A DNA stretch of 33,550 bases. Source: a virus. Shown in pieces: positions 16,523 through 24,964 of this stretch (the stretch's first letter is position 1; every line of letters begins with the position of its first letter). Below the pieces are notes generated by a model. The model did no database searches. It was given only the letters and a program-made list of their open reading frames with translations, and was not told the DNA's origin. Position numbers and translations under genes: made by a program. Location: positions 1 through 33,550 of IMG/VR virus record IMGVR_UViG_3300048010_000613. The stretch is one strand, 5' to 3'.

Positions 16523-18948
16523 CCTCTCTCTCAGATACATTTCCCAAGTGTGTTGGCTTGTTCCCCAATGCCTTTGCTCAGGAACCCGACGAACAACCAT
16601 CGCTGGGTAAACTCTTGGAGCGTATTCGCTCCGACGAGTGGAAGGAGCCGATCCTTCTACTTCGCAAGCGACTCGATAAAGGCTCACGTCAGAAATACGA
16701 TGAGAGCAAGCGTTCGCTGCCAGCCTTCACCTTGTCGGCTAGTTGCCTGACTCGTGAGAAGGGCGTCCCGATGGAAGCCAAGATGACGGGCCACTCGGGC
16801 TGGCTACAAGCCGACCTCGATGCCAAGGACAATCCCCAACTCGCCGATCTAGAGGAAGTCCGGAAGCTCTTGATGGACGATCCGCATGTCGGCTTTGTCT
16901 TCACCTCGCCATCAGGGCAGGGGCTCAAGGCAGGCGTTCGCATTGATGGTTCGCGGCATCGTGAAGCGTTCTTCGCTGCCGAGGATTACTTCCTTCACAA
17001 ATACGGTCTCCAGATCGACCGCTCGACCAAGGATCCGTTGCGTCTTTGTTTCGTCAGTTGGGATACTGAGCTTCAGTGGAAGACTGCCGAGCCGATTGTG
17101 ATTCCCGAGCTGCAGGCGGCGGGTAAACAATCGCAGTCCTGGCAAGCACCTGTCGAGACGACCGCCGAGGATATTCGGGAGATGCTACGCTTCGTCCCGT
17201 CGCGTCCTGCTTATGAGAATTGGCTTCGTATCGCCTCTGCTGTCTGGTCGGTCCTGCCCATGGCGGAAGGTTGTCAACTTCTCGCTGAATGGTCGCCCGA
17301 AGAGAAGCCAGGGGAATACACCGACAAGTGGAAGCATAAGCTCGATCAGATTGGGATCGCGACGCTTGTTTGGTATGCCAAGCAGGGGGGCTTCGATGCG
17401 CAGGAAGCTTCTCGTCGGAAGCGATGGGCGGGGCGTATTCGATTTGCCGATCCCTCCGCTCGGGATGGGCTTGAAAGTTTCGATCACGATCCGGCCAAGA
17501 ACATCACTCAGGTCGAGCTGACCCGTGAATTTGTTGAGACCTGCTATCGTCAGAACCAGCGGGGAGATGCCGCACTGGTCGCTCGTATCTTTGAGAGCAA
17601 AAAGCTCTACGATCATTACGCTAAGGTTTGGCGCACCTACCGAACTGGTATCTGGGAACGTGATGAAATGCAGGGCACGCTTGTCGAAGCTTCCGATGCA
17701 GTCGCCGCCGCCTACGCTGGACTGGCCGAGAGCATCTGCGCAGAAATTGAAGCCTCACCCGCACCCGATCCCAAGAAGGACCCGCGTGTCGCACAGGTGA
17801 GCGGTCTTGAAAAACGAATTCAGAAGATTCGTTCCACGGGCTACCTCTCTGGATGCCTCACCTTTGCCGAGTCCATTCTTGGCACCGTCGCCACCGAGTT
17901 TGACCAGCATCCTGGTATCCTCGTCGTCAATAACGGTGTCCTCGACTTTGCCAATGGAGTCTTCCGCGAGCACCGCCCCGCCGATCGCGCCACCTACAAG
18001 ACGCCCTGCGATTTCAATCCCGATGCCGAGTCTCCGCGTTGGGCACGCTTTCTCGACTACTTTATGCAGGGGGATCAATCGCTGATCGACTACCTTGCTC
18101 GTGCCGCAGGCTACTCGCTCACAGGTTACGTCGATAAGGACATCCTCTTCTTCCTCTACGGGAAGGGAGCCAATGGAAAAAGCACTTTTACCTGCGCCCT
18201 CAAAATGATGGCAGGGGAGTTGATGACGACTGTCCCGATCGAGGCACTCATGGCCAAGGCTTCCGATAACAACTTCGATTACCGCAAGGCACAGATGGAG
18301 GGGAAGCGGATCGTCGTCTCGGATGAGATCCCTGAAGAACGCCGCCTCAACGAGAGCAGCATCAAAAGCCTCGTCGGTGGCGATGACATCACTGCACGGC
18401 GGCCCTATGAAAAACCCTATGTCTTCACCCCGACGCATAAGCTTTGGCTCGTCGGCAACCATAAGCCTAAGATCGCCGGCACCGATCATGGTATCTGGAG
18501 GAGGGTGCATCTCGTCCCTTGGCTCAAGACCATGCCCGAGGATGAGCGCCGACCACGTCACGAAGTGCTGGCCGAGTTCCGCACCGAGTTACCCGGCATC
18601 CTCAACTGGGCGATCCGTGGCTACATTGATATGATCGATCAAGGCGGTCTCCAACCCCCGGGGGCTGTTCTCGATGCGACCAAAGAGTATCAAAAAGACT
18701 CCGATCAGTTCGCCCGTTTCATGGAAGAACGCACCGAGAATCAGTGGGGGTTGACAACCAGCCTCACCCAGCTTCGCGAGACCTATCAAGCATGGTGCCA
18801 AGACGAAGGGGAGGAGCCCCGCTACCGCTCCAACCAGAAGATTTCGCACTACCTCCGCGACCAAGGCTGGGAGATTTTCCAATCCGGCAACCGCAAAGAG
18901 CGCCACGTCCGAGGACTCCACATCAACGACTATCAACTCACAGGGTAG
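16519..18948 (+). CDS. primase/SF3 helicase replication protein (VirE_N-PriCT-D5 type)
   Basis: This 809-aa replication protein has three parts. Residues 65-195 resemble the VirE_N/BT4734 primase-like domain (GWLQADLD; VRIDG; DRSTKDPLRLCFVS). Residues 217-290 resemble PriCT (EMLRFVPSRPAYENWLRIAS...VWYAKQGG). Residues 440-790 are D5_N plus a superfamily 3 helicase: Walker A LYGKGANGKST (546-556), Walker B GKRIVVSDE (595-603), sensor KLWLVGNHKPKI. Such proteins melt the origin and prime replication for phages, plasmids and satellites, so the element should replicate by itself once induced. The gene ends the coupled replication block, just before an inverted repeat that may be the origin. Confidence 0.92.
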   Translation: MTSLSDTFPKCVGLFPNAFAQEPDEQPSLGKLLERIRSDEWKEPILLLRKRLDKGSRQKYDESKRSLPAFTLSASCLTREKGVPMEAKMTGHSGWLQADLDAKDNPQLADLEEVRKLLMDDPHVGFVFTSPSGQGLKAGVRIDGSRHREAFFAAEDYFLHKYGLQIDRSTKDPLRLCFVSWDTELQWKTAEPIVIPELQAAGKQSQSWQAPVETTAEDIREMLRFVPSRPAYENWLRIASAVWSVLPMAEGCQLLAEWSPEEKPGEYTDKWKHKLDQIGIATLVWYAKQGGFDAQEASRRKRWAGRIRFADPSARDGLESFDHDPAKNITQVELTREFVETCYRQNQRGDAALVARIFESKKLYDHYAKVWRTYRTGIWERDEMQGTLVEASDAVAAAYAGLAESICAEIEASPAPDPKKDPRVAQVSGLEKRIQKIRSTGYLSGCLTFAESILGTVATEFDQHPGILVVNNGVLDFANGVFREHRPADRATYKTPCDFNPDAESPRWARFLDYFMQGDQSLIDYLARAAGYSLTGYVDKDILFFLYGKGANGKSTFTCALKMMAGELMTTVPIEALMAKASDNNFDYRKAQMEGKRIVVSDEIPEERRLNESSIKSLVGGDDITARRPYEKPYVFTPTHKLWLVGNHKPKIAGTDHGIWRRVHLVPWLKTMPEDERRPRHEVLAEFRTELPGILNWAIRGYIDMIDQGGLQPPGAVLDATKEYQKDSDQFARFMEERTENQWGLTTSLTQLRETYQAWCQDEGEEPRYRSNQKISHYLRDQGWEIFQSGNRKERHVRGLHINDYQLTG

Positions 18949-18968
18949 GGGCAACTTTCCTAAAAATT

Positions 18969-19087
18969 GCGGACACTACGGACACTTACACCCCCTAACC
19001 CCTAACTTTTGCGTAAAGAACCCGAAAATAATCCATAAATTACAGAGAAGTTAGCCAAATCAGCCCCCAAGTATCCGCAGTGTCCGC
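18969..19087. repeat. inverted repeat downstream of the primase gene, candidate replication origin
   Basis: GCGGACACTACGGACAC (18969-18985) faces GTATCCGCAGTGTCCGC (19071-19087), with 15 of 17 positions pairing. Each arm itself repeats the GGACAC unit. The 85 bp between them are A-rich and without genes. A repeat-flanked A-rich stretch beside an SF3 primase-helicase gene is a plausible origin or operator; function is inferred. Confidence 0.4.
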
Positions 19088-19126
19088 AGCCTTAAATCAA
19101 TCATTATTCATCACCCATTCGCCATC

Positions 19127-19330
19127 ATGCTCAAACACAACGACACCCAACTCCTCACCGTCAAAGAACTCGCATGGCGCCTCAACCGCCACCCCAACTA
19201 CGTCTATCTCATGAAGAAGGCCGGTTTCCCCATGCCCGGTTACCGCGCAACCGTAGAAGACGCCCTCAACTGGCTCCAGGAGAATCCCGCCTGGCGCAAA
19301 AAACTCACCCAAAAGCACAAAACCAAATAA
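19127..19330 (+). CDS. small HTH protein (excisionase-like)
   Basis: This 67-aa protein has LLTVKELAWRLNRHPNYVYL as helix-turn-helix, then MPGYRATVEDALNWLQENP as wing and C-terminal helix. This is the third excisionase/AlpA-like HTH in the plus-strand operon. It follows the inverted repeat at 18969-19087, which it may bind. The leader before its ATG is rich in TCATT-like units and lacks a Shine-Dalgarno. Confidence 0.65.
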   Translation: MLKHNDTQLLTVKELAWRLNRHPNYVYLMKKAGFPMPGYRATVEDALNWLQENPAWRKKLTQKHKTK

Positions 19331-19342
19331 CCCATAGCAACT

Positions 19343-19795
19343 ATGACCACACTAACAACACCTCTGGTAAAACAACCTGGCTTCCCGCATCGAGGGTGGC
19401 TGCATTACGGCTGCGATGACCGCAAAAAAGCAGATAATCTCTGCGCTTACTGCGGCCACCACCATGTCCGATATGACCACATACTCGGCCATCCGGATTA
19501 TCCTCACTCAATAGAAGTTGGTTGTGTTTGCGCTGGAAAGTTGGGTCTCGAGCATGAGGCACAAGATGCAGAGCGAGACACCCGAAGGCGGGCATCGGGC
19601 CTCAAACGATTTATCGAAAAAGGTTGGAAGACCACCAACAACGGCAACCCTTACAAACGTGTCAGGGTAGCCGTCTGCGGAAGAGGTCGCTTCTTTAAGA
19701 TTTCAATCAACAGCAAGTTAGGGAGTAAGATCTTCCGCGATCAAAAAGACGCCATGACACATGCCTTTAACTACATCGAAGACCGAAACCTATGA
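19343..19795 (+). CDS. putative zinc-binding protein, 150 aa
   Basis: The protein has LCAYCGHHHVRYDHIL followed by YPHSIEVGCVCAGKL, a CxxC...CxC arrangement that probably binds zinc. The second half (KRVRVAVCGRGRFFKISINS, then KIFRDQKDAMTHAFNYI) is basic and strand-rich. I have seen similar small proteins in plasmids and phages but cannot name a function. It lies 12 bp after the HTH gene and overlaps the next gene by ATGA, so the three are probably one transcript. Binding nucleic acid is an inference. Confidence 0.6.
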   Translation: MTTLTTPLVKQPGFPHRGWLHYGCDDRKKADNLCAYCGHHHVRYDHILGHPDYPHSIEVGCVCAGKLGLEHEAQDAERDTRRRASGLKRFIEKGWKTTNNGNPYKRVRVAVCGRGRFFKISINSKLGSKIFRDQKDAMTHAFNYIEDRNL

Positions 19796-19995
19796 ATAGA
19801 TATATACTCACCCCCATCGACATCAACGATCCCTGCTGGGCTGGCTGCCATAAAAAAGACATGCAACCTCTCGAAGTAGAGGCCGAAGATGAATCAGCTG
19901 CTCGCAGAGCGGTCATAGGCAAAGCTGGAACCATGCAAGAAGGTCGAAATCGTAATCCAACCCCTACTTATGGCATCCATAATAAATTGACGTAA
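19792..19995 (+). CDS. small hypothetical protein, 67 aa
   Basis: The ATG overlaps the stop of the zinc protein gene. The N-terminus MNRYILTPIDINDPCWAGCH and the stretch VEAEDESAARRAVIGKA look like a small alpha/beta fold. No family is recognised. It ends the compact early operon, and the composition becomes more AT-rich at this point. Confidence 0.5.
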   Translation: MNRYILTPIDINDPCWAGCHKKDMQPLEVEAEDESAARRAVIGKAGTMQEGRNRNPTPTYGIHNKLT

Positions 19996-20059
19996 CAGTT
20001 ATGGTGGTTGACTGATAGGCCGTTAGATGAAACTACTAACCTTTCGAAAAATATATAGT

Positions 20060-20437
20060 ATGAAAGCGTTATTATTACTGTTAGTTGTTTCTATGTTTGC
20101 ATCAGGCTGTGCAACATTAACTGAAGATGCGATGGCTCCTGTCGCACTCTCACTTAGCGATGGTTCAAGTGGTGATGCGACACTACAAAACAAGCGCGGA
20201 ATATGGCAGACAGAAATTCCAAACACGATCATGATTCGTAAGTCAGATGATGACTTGAAATACACTGTAAAAACAGACGACGGGCGCGAAGCTGTTGGTA
20301 TTATCCCAAGCTCAATGGGTGCCAAAATTGTCGCTAGTGCTGTTTTTATTGATTTTGGTATAACGGATGCGATTACAGATAAGCATCGCAACTACCCAGC
20401 CAGCTTTGTAATCCCGATCGCGAAGAAGGAAGATTAA
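20060..20437 (+). CDS. small lipoprotein, possible superinfection-exclusion or lysogenic-conversion gene
   Basis: From ATG 20060 the 125-aa product begins MKALLLLLVVSMFASGCATL, a clean signal peptide with a lipobox ending in Cys17. An in-frame ATG at 20027 would add 11 residues. The mature part (IWQTEIPNTIMIRKSDDDLK..., VASAVFIDFGITDAITDKHR) is not recognised. The gene is more AT-rich than its neighbours and stands between the replication and packaging blocks. This is where phages and satellites carry single-gene cargo. Some phage lipoproteins of this kind block superinfection; that role is only a suggestion. Confidence 0.65.
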   Translation: MKALLLLLVVSMFASGCATLTEDAMAPVALSLSDGSSGDATLQNKRGIWQTEIPNTIMIRKSDDDLKYTVKTDDGREAVGIIPSSMGAKIVASAVFIDFGITDAITDKHRNYPASFVIPIAKKED

Positions 20438-21379
20438 AGGGCCTCTTAGGAAGCTGCCTTTGTTTGGCCGCTCAACCCCATCGCTCGCTCGGGAACTACG
20501 CTAACGCGCAAGCTCACCCGCCCCGCAAGTCCACCCGTCGCACTGCCGTCTCCGTTCCGCCCCCGGCTCCGCGCCGCTCAACCCTCTGGTCGCCTTGGAG
20601 GCTCCCGCCGGGATTCGCTCTGCTCCGACCGGGAGCTCCACTCCGAAGGCAGAGCGACTACCGCTCGTTCCAAGCAAAGCCGGCTCTCCCATCGCCGCCA
20701 ACCAACCGCTCCCTCCGCACCGCTGCCGGGCACGCCTGTCCCGCCGGAGCTATCGAACCGATCTGCACTCCACAAGCGTAGGCGGATGCCTCGCGTCGGC
20801 ACCCGTGCTCCGGTCGCTCCCGCAACGAACTCCACCCGCAGACGCTGCCACCTCGGCTCCGTTCCGTCTCCGTTACGCAGCGCCCTCCGGGTCACTTCCG
20901 GCTACGAGGCCCACCGCCGGGGCTCAACACCTTCCACGCGGCTCCCGCAGATCCCGCTAAGGCGGGCACTGCGTCCGCTGATCGCGCTCCAGGTGTTTCG
21001 CCCAAAACCGGCGGAGGGCCTCTCCGCCTCCAGCGAACCTCCGGTCACAAGCTCCACTGCGACTCCACTCCACCGAAGCGTCACCGACTGCTACCGATGG
21101 TTCCAATCGATCTCCCCACAACGCTCGCTCTACCACTGCGCTACGTTCCCGCCGCAGACTGTTCCCTCAGTCCCGTTCTGTTACGCTACCGCTCCGGTCA
21201 ATCCCGCTAAGCGGGAATTCCCTACGCTCCGCTGCACAGCCCGCGCCTGAGCTCACAGACTGCTCTGGGATCGACGCAATACCAGTTCGGACCGGATTCC
21301 GGTCCTCATCCACTCCCAATGCCGCTTGCCAGCCTTCACACCACGGGAATCTCTCAGCTCAGGTCCCTGGGAACTTGCG

Positions 21380-21462
21380 CACAATGTCGCATTATGCCGA
21401 ATACCGCGTTGTATTCCTAGCGGACGGCGCAGACGCCTTATGTCGACATAACGGACATTGTG
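21380..21462. repeat. palindromic MITE-like element
   Basis: Outer arms CACAATGTC (21380-21388) and GACATTGTG (21454-21462) are perfect complements. Next inward, CATTATG (21390-21396) nearly pairs with CATAACG (21447-21453). Inside is a perfect 14-bp palindrome TTATGTCGACATAA (21438-21451) and a related TTATGCCGAAT (21392-21402). Repeats of this TTATGYCGA type remind me of the ends of tyrosine-recombinase transposons. No transposase is present, so a non-autonomous remnant is likely. Confidence 0.45.
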
Positions 21463-21998
21463 TCGCTCCGTTCCCCCCGAGCTTCGATTCACCCGAGCGT
21501 TCCGGCTACCGGCGCAGCAAAACGGCCATGCCCTCCCTGCGGTCGGCTCGTTCGTGCCTCACTCGTGGCCTACAGTTAGTTAGTCCCCGCCCCCGCCCGG
21601 GCACTTGCACGGATAACCTTTTCCCAGTCGCTAGCATCCCATCTACGCCACACCTCGTTGCCCGTAGCTCCAGGCGGCCCCCAACAAAGGGGCCTTCCCC
21701 CCGCCTCCCGGCGCGGTTGGCCCCGCGCTTTCGCTCGCTCCGCGTTGCGCGGGGCGCGCATGCTCAGCGCCAAGAGCCAGCGGCGCCCCTGCGCCGTTCT
21801 GTTTCAAACCTATTCGCTACGCTCACCAATTTCGCGGGCCTAGCCCCCGCGAGCGGCGGCTTCGCCACCGCCTTGAGGTGTCGACCCCCACACGACCAAA
21901 GGCGATTTCCAAACCACCCAACCTTCCACCGTTCTTCGCCCCAAAACCTTTACGCGCGTTTTTAAGCAGGGGCATCGGTGCCCCCCCGCGCCTATATC

Positions 21999-22015
21999 GT
22001 TAAACCCAGTCAAAC
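21999..22015 (+). promoter_or_regulatory. motif GTKAAWCCCAGTBAAAY, copy 1 (before terS)
   Basis: GTTAAACCCAGTCAAAC lies 28 bp before the small terminase start. Close copies are at 24837-24853 and 27497-27513, and a partial copy GTTAATCCAG at 22601-22610 lies before the large terminase. Recurrence upstream of head genes suggests a late-expression signal, though a dispersed host repeat would look the same. Confidence 0.4.
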
Positions 22016-22042
22016 CGAGTGAAAGCGCCACCTTGTTAAACC

Positions 22043-22573
22043 TTGTCAGCACCGACGACAATCATCCGTGTCGAAAACCTCACAGCCAAAGTCTCCACTG
22101 CGCGACAGCGTAAGTTCTCCCTGTCGCTATTCGAGGGCGTCCTTACCAACATCCTTGAAGGGGCCAACACACACCCGGCCATCGAGAAGGAGGGCATCAG
22201 CAAACGCCATTTCTACCGGCACGTTTCGGACAATCCCGACCTCGCCACCCGCTTCAAAGAAGCTCAGCTCCAGCGCGACAAAGTCCGCAACTCAAAACGC
22301 ATCGAGGAGGCCGAGGCCGAACTGGCACGCCGAGGCGTCGAAGGCTGGGAGGAACCCGTCTTCGACATCAAAGGCAACCACTGCGGCAACAAGCGCCGTT
22401 ATTCGGATGCCTGTCTTATTTTTATGCTCAAGAGCCTCAAGCCCGAAGTCTTCGCCGAGAAGCCCCAGACCCTTATCCAAAACAACGTCAGCGTCTCCAA
22501 TAAGGAGGAAAAAGAAGTCCTCGCCGAGTGGAGACAACGCCTGGGCGCAGCCCCTGAAGCATCCTCTCAATGA
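22043..22573 (+). CDS. phage terminase small subunit
   Basis: This 176-aa protein has an N-terminal helical DNA-binding part (EGVLTNILEGANTHPAIEKE, GISKRHFYRHVSDNPDLATR), a charged central helix (KRIEEAEAELARR) and the ending RRYSDACLIFMLKSLKPEVF. This ending is the pattern of Mu-like and Terminase_2-type small subunits. The reading frame has no early ATG. The TTG at 22043, two codons after an in-frame stop, is the likely start. It selects element DNA for packaging and recruits the large subunit. In satellites a private small terminase directs DNA into capsids. It follows the long gene-free region, which may contain its recognition site. Confidence 0.85.
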   Translation: MSAPTTIIRVENLTAKVSTARQRKFSLSLFEGVLTNILEGANTHPAIEKEGISKRHFYRHVSDNPDLATRFKEAQLQRDKVRNSKRIEEAEAELARRGVEGWEEPVFDIKGNHCGNKRRYSDACLIFMLKSLKPEVFAEKPQTLIQNNVSVSNKEEKEVLAEWRQRLGAAPEASSQ

Positions 22574-22632
22574 TCCTCTCCGTTCTCAGCGACCTCTGCG
22601 GTTAATCCAGCCGCAGCCCAGCTCAAACATTC

Positions 22633-23991
22633 GTGGTTAAAAAACAGCAGCCAAGTCAGTCACCAAGCCCCTTCGACCTGCTCCTTCCGTATCAAGTGGC
22701 CTGGGTCAACGATCCCGCACGCTTCAAAATCTGGTTAAAATCCCGACAGATCGGCGGCTCCCTCGCCGCTGCCTTTGAAGTCGTCGCCGATGCCATCGCC
22801 ACCGGTTCCGACTGGATCATCCTTTCGGCAGGTGAACGGCAGGCGCTCGAGTTCATGGAAAAGGTCCATCGGGTAGGGCAGATCTTCTGCGACGGCATCG
22901 AACAAAAAACAGGCAAGCCTTACCGTCCTGAGACCAAAGCATCACAAATCCGCTTCCCCAATGGTGCCCGAATCCTCGCACTTCCAGCCAATGCCTCAAC
23001 CGCTCGCGGTTACTCGGCCAATCTCGTGCTCGACGAATTCGCATTTCATGAAAACCCCGAGGAGATCTGGCGAGCGGTTTATCCCATCATCACCAACCCG
23101 CTGCGCGGCGAACTGAAGCTGCGTGTCATCTCCACGCCTGCCGGGATGAACAACAAGTTCTACGAATTGTGGAACGACGCTTCCGATTTCAAGCGCCACA
23201 AGACCAGCGTTTACGACGCCGTCGATCAAGGCCTCGGCCTCGACATCGAAGAGCTCAAGTCAAACCTCAGCGATCCCGACGGCTGGGCACAGGAGTTCGA
23301 GTGCCAGTTCATGGAGCACGCCGCCCAGGTATTCCCGATGGACTTGATCCGCACGGTCGAAGATCCCGCGGCATCCTTCGGCCCTTGGGAAATACGGACA
23401 CCCAATCCGCTCTTCGTCGGCATCGACATCGGCCGCCGTAAAGACCTCACCGTCGCCTGGACGCTTGAACGCGTCAACGGCGTCCTCTGGACCCGCGAAA
23501 TTCTCGTGCTTGAAAACACCCCATTCCCTGAGCAGGAGGCCATCCTTGCCGAGCGTGTCGCACGTGCCCGCTACATCGCCATCGACTCGACTGGAATGGG
23601 TGGCCCCATCTCCGAACACCTCGCCAAGAGGCTAGGGGACTACAAGCTCGAAGCCGTCAACTTCACCAACGATCGCAAACGCGAATTGTTCAGTCGCGCT
23701 AAGAAAGCTTTTCAAAGCCAGAAAGTCCGTATCCCAAACGACGCAAAACTCCGCGACGACCTCGCTAGCATCCAACGCATCGTCACCCCGCAGGGTCTGG
23801 TTAAATTCATCGCCGCCAGAACAAGAGACGGTCACGCCGACCGAGCGACAGCTCTGGCCTTAGCCATGCACGCTGCCGAGAAGATTCCGGATGGTATGGG
23901 GATCTCCGAACAAGCCCCGGCCAGAGTTGGAGAGAATCGAAGACGGCATCGACCGATGCGGACGCGCTTCGCTGGGGCGTGGCGGGGTTAA
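22633..23991 (+). CDS. phage terminase large subunit (Mu gp28-like)
   Basis: This 452-aa protein has an ATPase half with a Walker A-like KSRQIGGS (36-43), Walker B NLVLDEFAF (130-138) and a coupling motif near VISTPAG (165-171). The nuclease half carries GIDIGRRKD (Asp265), AIDSTGMGG (Asp318) and the closing DGHADRATALALA. Order and length fit the Terminase_6/Mu gp28 family, which pumps DNA into proheads and cuts it. The start is GTG 22633, since no ATG precedes the conserved region. It lies 59 bp after the small subunit gene. The last 30 residues are basic. Confidence 0.93.
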   Translation: MVKKQQPSQSPSPFDLLLPYQVAWVNDPARFKIWLKSRQIGGSLAAAFEVVADAIATGSDWIILSAGERQALEFMEKVHRVGQIFCDGIEQKTGKPYRPETKASQIRFPNGARILALPANASTARGYSANLVLDEFAFHENPEEIWRAVYPIITNPLRGELKLRVISTPAGMNNKFYELWNDASDFKRHKTSVYDAVDQGLGLDIEELKSNLSDPDGWAQEFECQFMEHAAQVFPMDLIRTVEDPAASFGPWEIRTPNPLFVGIDIGRRKDLTVAWTLERVNGVLWTREILVLENTPFPEQEAILAERVARARYIAIDSTGMGGPISEHLAKRLGDYKLEAVNFTNDRKRELFSRAKKAFQSQKVRIPNDAKLRDDLASIQRIVTPQGLVKFIAARTRDGHADRATALALAMHAAEKIPDGMGISEQAPARVGENRRRHRPMRTRFAGAWRG

Positions 23992-24011
23992 TTTTGTCAG
24001 TCGCACTTTGG

Positions 24012-24037
24012 CCGAATAACACGCGCGCGTGTGTTCG
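24012..24037 (+). terminator. hairpin downstream of the large terminase gene
   Basis: CCGAATAACACGCG pairs imperfectly with CGCGTGTGTTCGG about 20 bp after the terL stop. No T-run follows, so intrinsic termination is doubtful. A second small hairpin, GAGTC-TACA-GACTC, lies shortly downstream. These may be processing or attenuation structures before the AT-rich small genes. Confidence 0.3.
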
Positions 24038-24211
24038 GAGACATTGTGACACACACGAGTCTACAGACTCCGCTCCGCGAGCATGCCGGCAGGCACATAA
24101 AGCAGCGAATATCAGTCTCTTGCAGGCTCCAAACCATTAAGCTTGAAGCTGAGTAAAGCCTAACTAGTTTCGCCTAGAGATACACTAATAAAAATAGTTA
24201 TCCAGAAGAAT

Positions 24212-24448
24212 ATGACTACACTAGAACTACTCAAAAGCAAATTTACTGATGCTGAGAATCCATGCATCTCTTTTTCAATTAGAAGAAACCAAAAAGATTA
24301 TATAGTTCGTATCCTACAGGACACTCCAGACCTAGAAGCAGAAATTGAAAGCTCCCTGTCAGGGCAAATCCAAAAGGTTCATTGCCGTGCCGAGGAAACA
24401 GTAGATGATTTACTTCACGAAGTAAGCACTCGACTGAACACAATATAA
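24212..24448 (+). CDS. small hypothetical protein, 78 aa, AT-rich
   Basis: The product MTTLELLKSKFTDAENPCIS... has alternating strands and helices (ISFSIRRNQKDYIVRILQD; VDDLLHEVSTRLNTI) and no recognised family. Its base composition is far more AT-rich than the surrounding head genes, as is that of the next gene. The two probably form one recently gained unit between terminase and portal. Mu has no equivalent gene here. Confidence 0.6.
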   Translation: MTTLELLKSKFTDAENPCISFSIRRNQKDYIVRILQDTPDLEAEIESSLSGQIQKVHCRAEETVDDLLHEVSTRLNTI

Positions 24449-24461
24449 AAGAAGGTGCACC

Positions 24462-24731
24462 ATGCTTAAAGCATTAATCAGATTAAAAGTATACATTCAG
24501 GATCGATTTGACCTATTGTTGAAGGTTTCAATCTTAGCGGTTCTAATCGCCATCTTCATTCAACTAATCCAAGCGAATGAACGCCTTAAAACAATTGATC
24601 GTTTAATGCCTAATATATATGAGGCCATGGATGTCAGGATTGTTGATGTTAGAAAAGGTGTTGAGGTTCCTGTAGAAATCCAAAATAGGAGTGTCGATGT
24701 GAACGTTAAAAACACCTATGACTTCCGATAA
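24462..24731 (+). CDS. small membrane protein, 89 aa, AT-rich
   Basis: A Shine-Dalgarno GAAGG (24451-24455) precedes the ATG by about six bases. Residues 18-37 (LLLKVSILAVLIAIFIQLIQ) form one clear membrane segment behind a basic N-terminus, so the C-terminal domain should face the outside of the membrane. That part (AMDVRIVDVRKGVEVPVEIQ) is strand-rich. No family is recognised. With the preceding gene it looks like a small cargo pair, perhaps acting at the envelope (exclusion or lysis), which cannot be settled from sequence. Confidence 0.6.
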   Translation: MLKALIRLKVYIQDRFDLLLKVSILAVLIAIFIQLIQANERLKTIDRLMPNIYEAMDVRIVDVRKGVEVPVEIQNRSVDVNVKNTYDFR

Positions 24732-24796
24732 GGGATACCCAGTCGATGGTATCAATTCCGTTACGGCTTCCCCTCCACTCCATGCCTACCTTTGAC

Positions 24797-24827
24797 GTTG
24801 CGCGAGCTGCATCGCATCTCGCGCAAC
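24797..24827 (+). repeat. 10-bp perfect hairpin GTTGCGCGAG/CTCGCGCAAC
   Basis: GTTGCGCGAG (24797-24806) pairs exactly with CTCGCGCAAC (24818-24827) around an 11-base loop. No T-run follows. It could be an RNA structure ending the AT-rich gene pair or a dispersed palindromic repeat. Confidence 0.5.
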
Positions 24828-24836
24828 TGGCCCGCA

Positions 24837-24853
24837 GTGAAACCCAGTTAAAT
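24837..24853 (+). promoter_or_regulatory. motif GTKAAWCCCAGTBAAAY, copy 2
   Basis: GTGAAACCCAGTTAAAT is related to the copies before the small terminase gene and before the protease gene. Here it lies upstream of the terminator at 24893, about 270 bp before the portal start. Confidence 0.35.
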
Positions 24854-24892
24854 TTCCCGCTCCGCATAATAGCACCTTTGCACTAAAACATC

Positions 24893-24924
24893 AGGCCACG
24901 TCTCATCTGCGTGGCCTTTTCTTT
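24893..24924 (+). terminator. intrinsic terminator before the portal gene
   Basis: AGGCCACG (24893-24900) and CGTGGCCT (24910-24917) form an 8-bp GC-rich stem with a 9-base loop, followed by TTTCTTT. This is the clearest factor-independent terminator in the window. It would end transcription of the small AT-rich genes or the terminase message, leaving the portal to its own promoter or structured leader. Confidence 0.75.
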
Positions 24925-24964
24925 GGAAAGGGTCTGACGGTGGCGATGCTGTCGGCTTTGACGA

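Larger units (their letters stand above)
20438..22042. other. 1.6-kb gene-free region with strong C/T skew
   Basis: Open frames on either strand here are Ser/Pro/Arg- or Gly/Arg-rich, overlap each other and look like no protein, so I call no gene. The plus strand is strikingly rich in C over G and poor in A in its first part. Short hairpins recur: ATCCCGCTAAGGCGGG (about 20950) and ATCCCGCTAAGCGGGA (about 21200). A palindromic element lies at 21380-21462. The region stands directly upstream of the small terminase gene, where packaging sites often lie. It could hold a packaging site, a large structured RNA, or decayed repeat sequence. Confidence 0.55.

Noticed and set aside
20022-20029. GTTAGATG at the start of the lipoprotein, as in integron cassettes
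   Set aside because: No paired RYYYAAC box or attC-type fold was found at a suitable distance, nor a second such site after the gene, and there is no integron integrase.
20438-22042. Several open frames over 60 codons on both strands in the gene-free region
   Set aside because: They are low-complexity (Ser/Pro/Arg or Gly/Arg), overlap on both strands, and contain no motif or plausible start. The skewed base composition alone removes stop codons.
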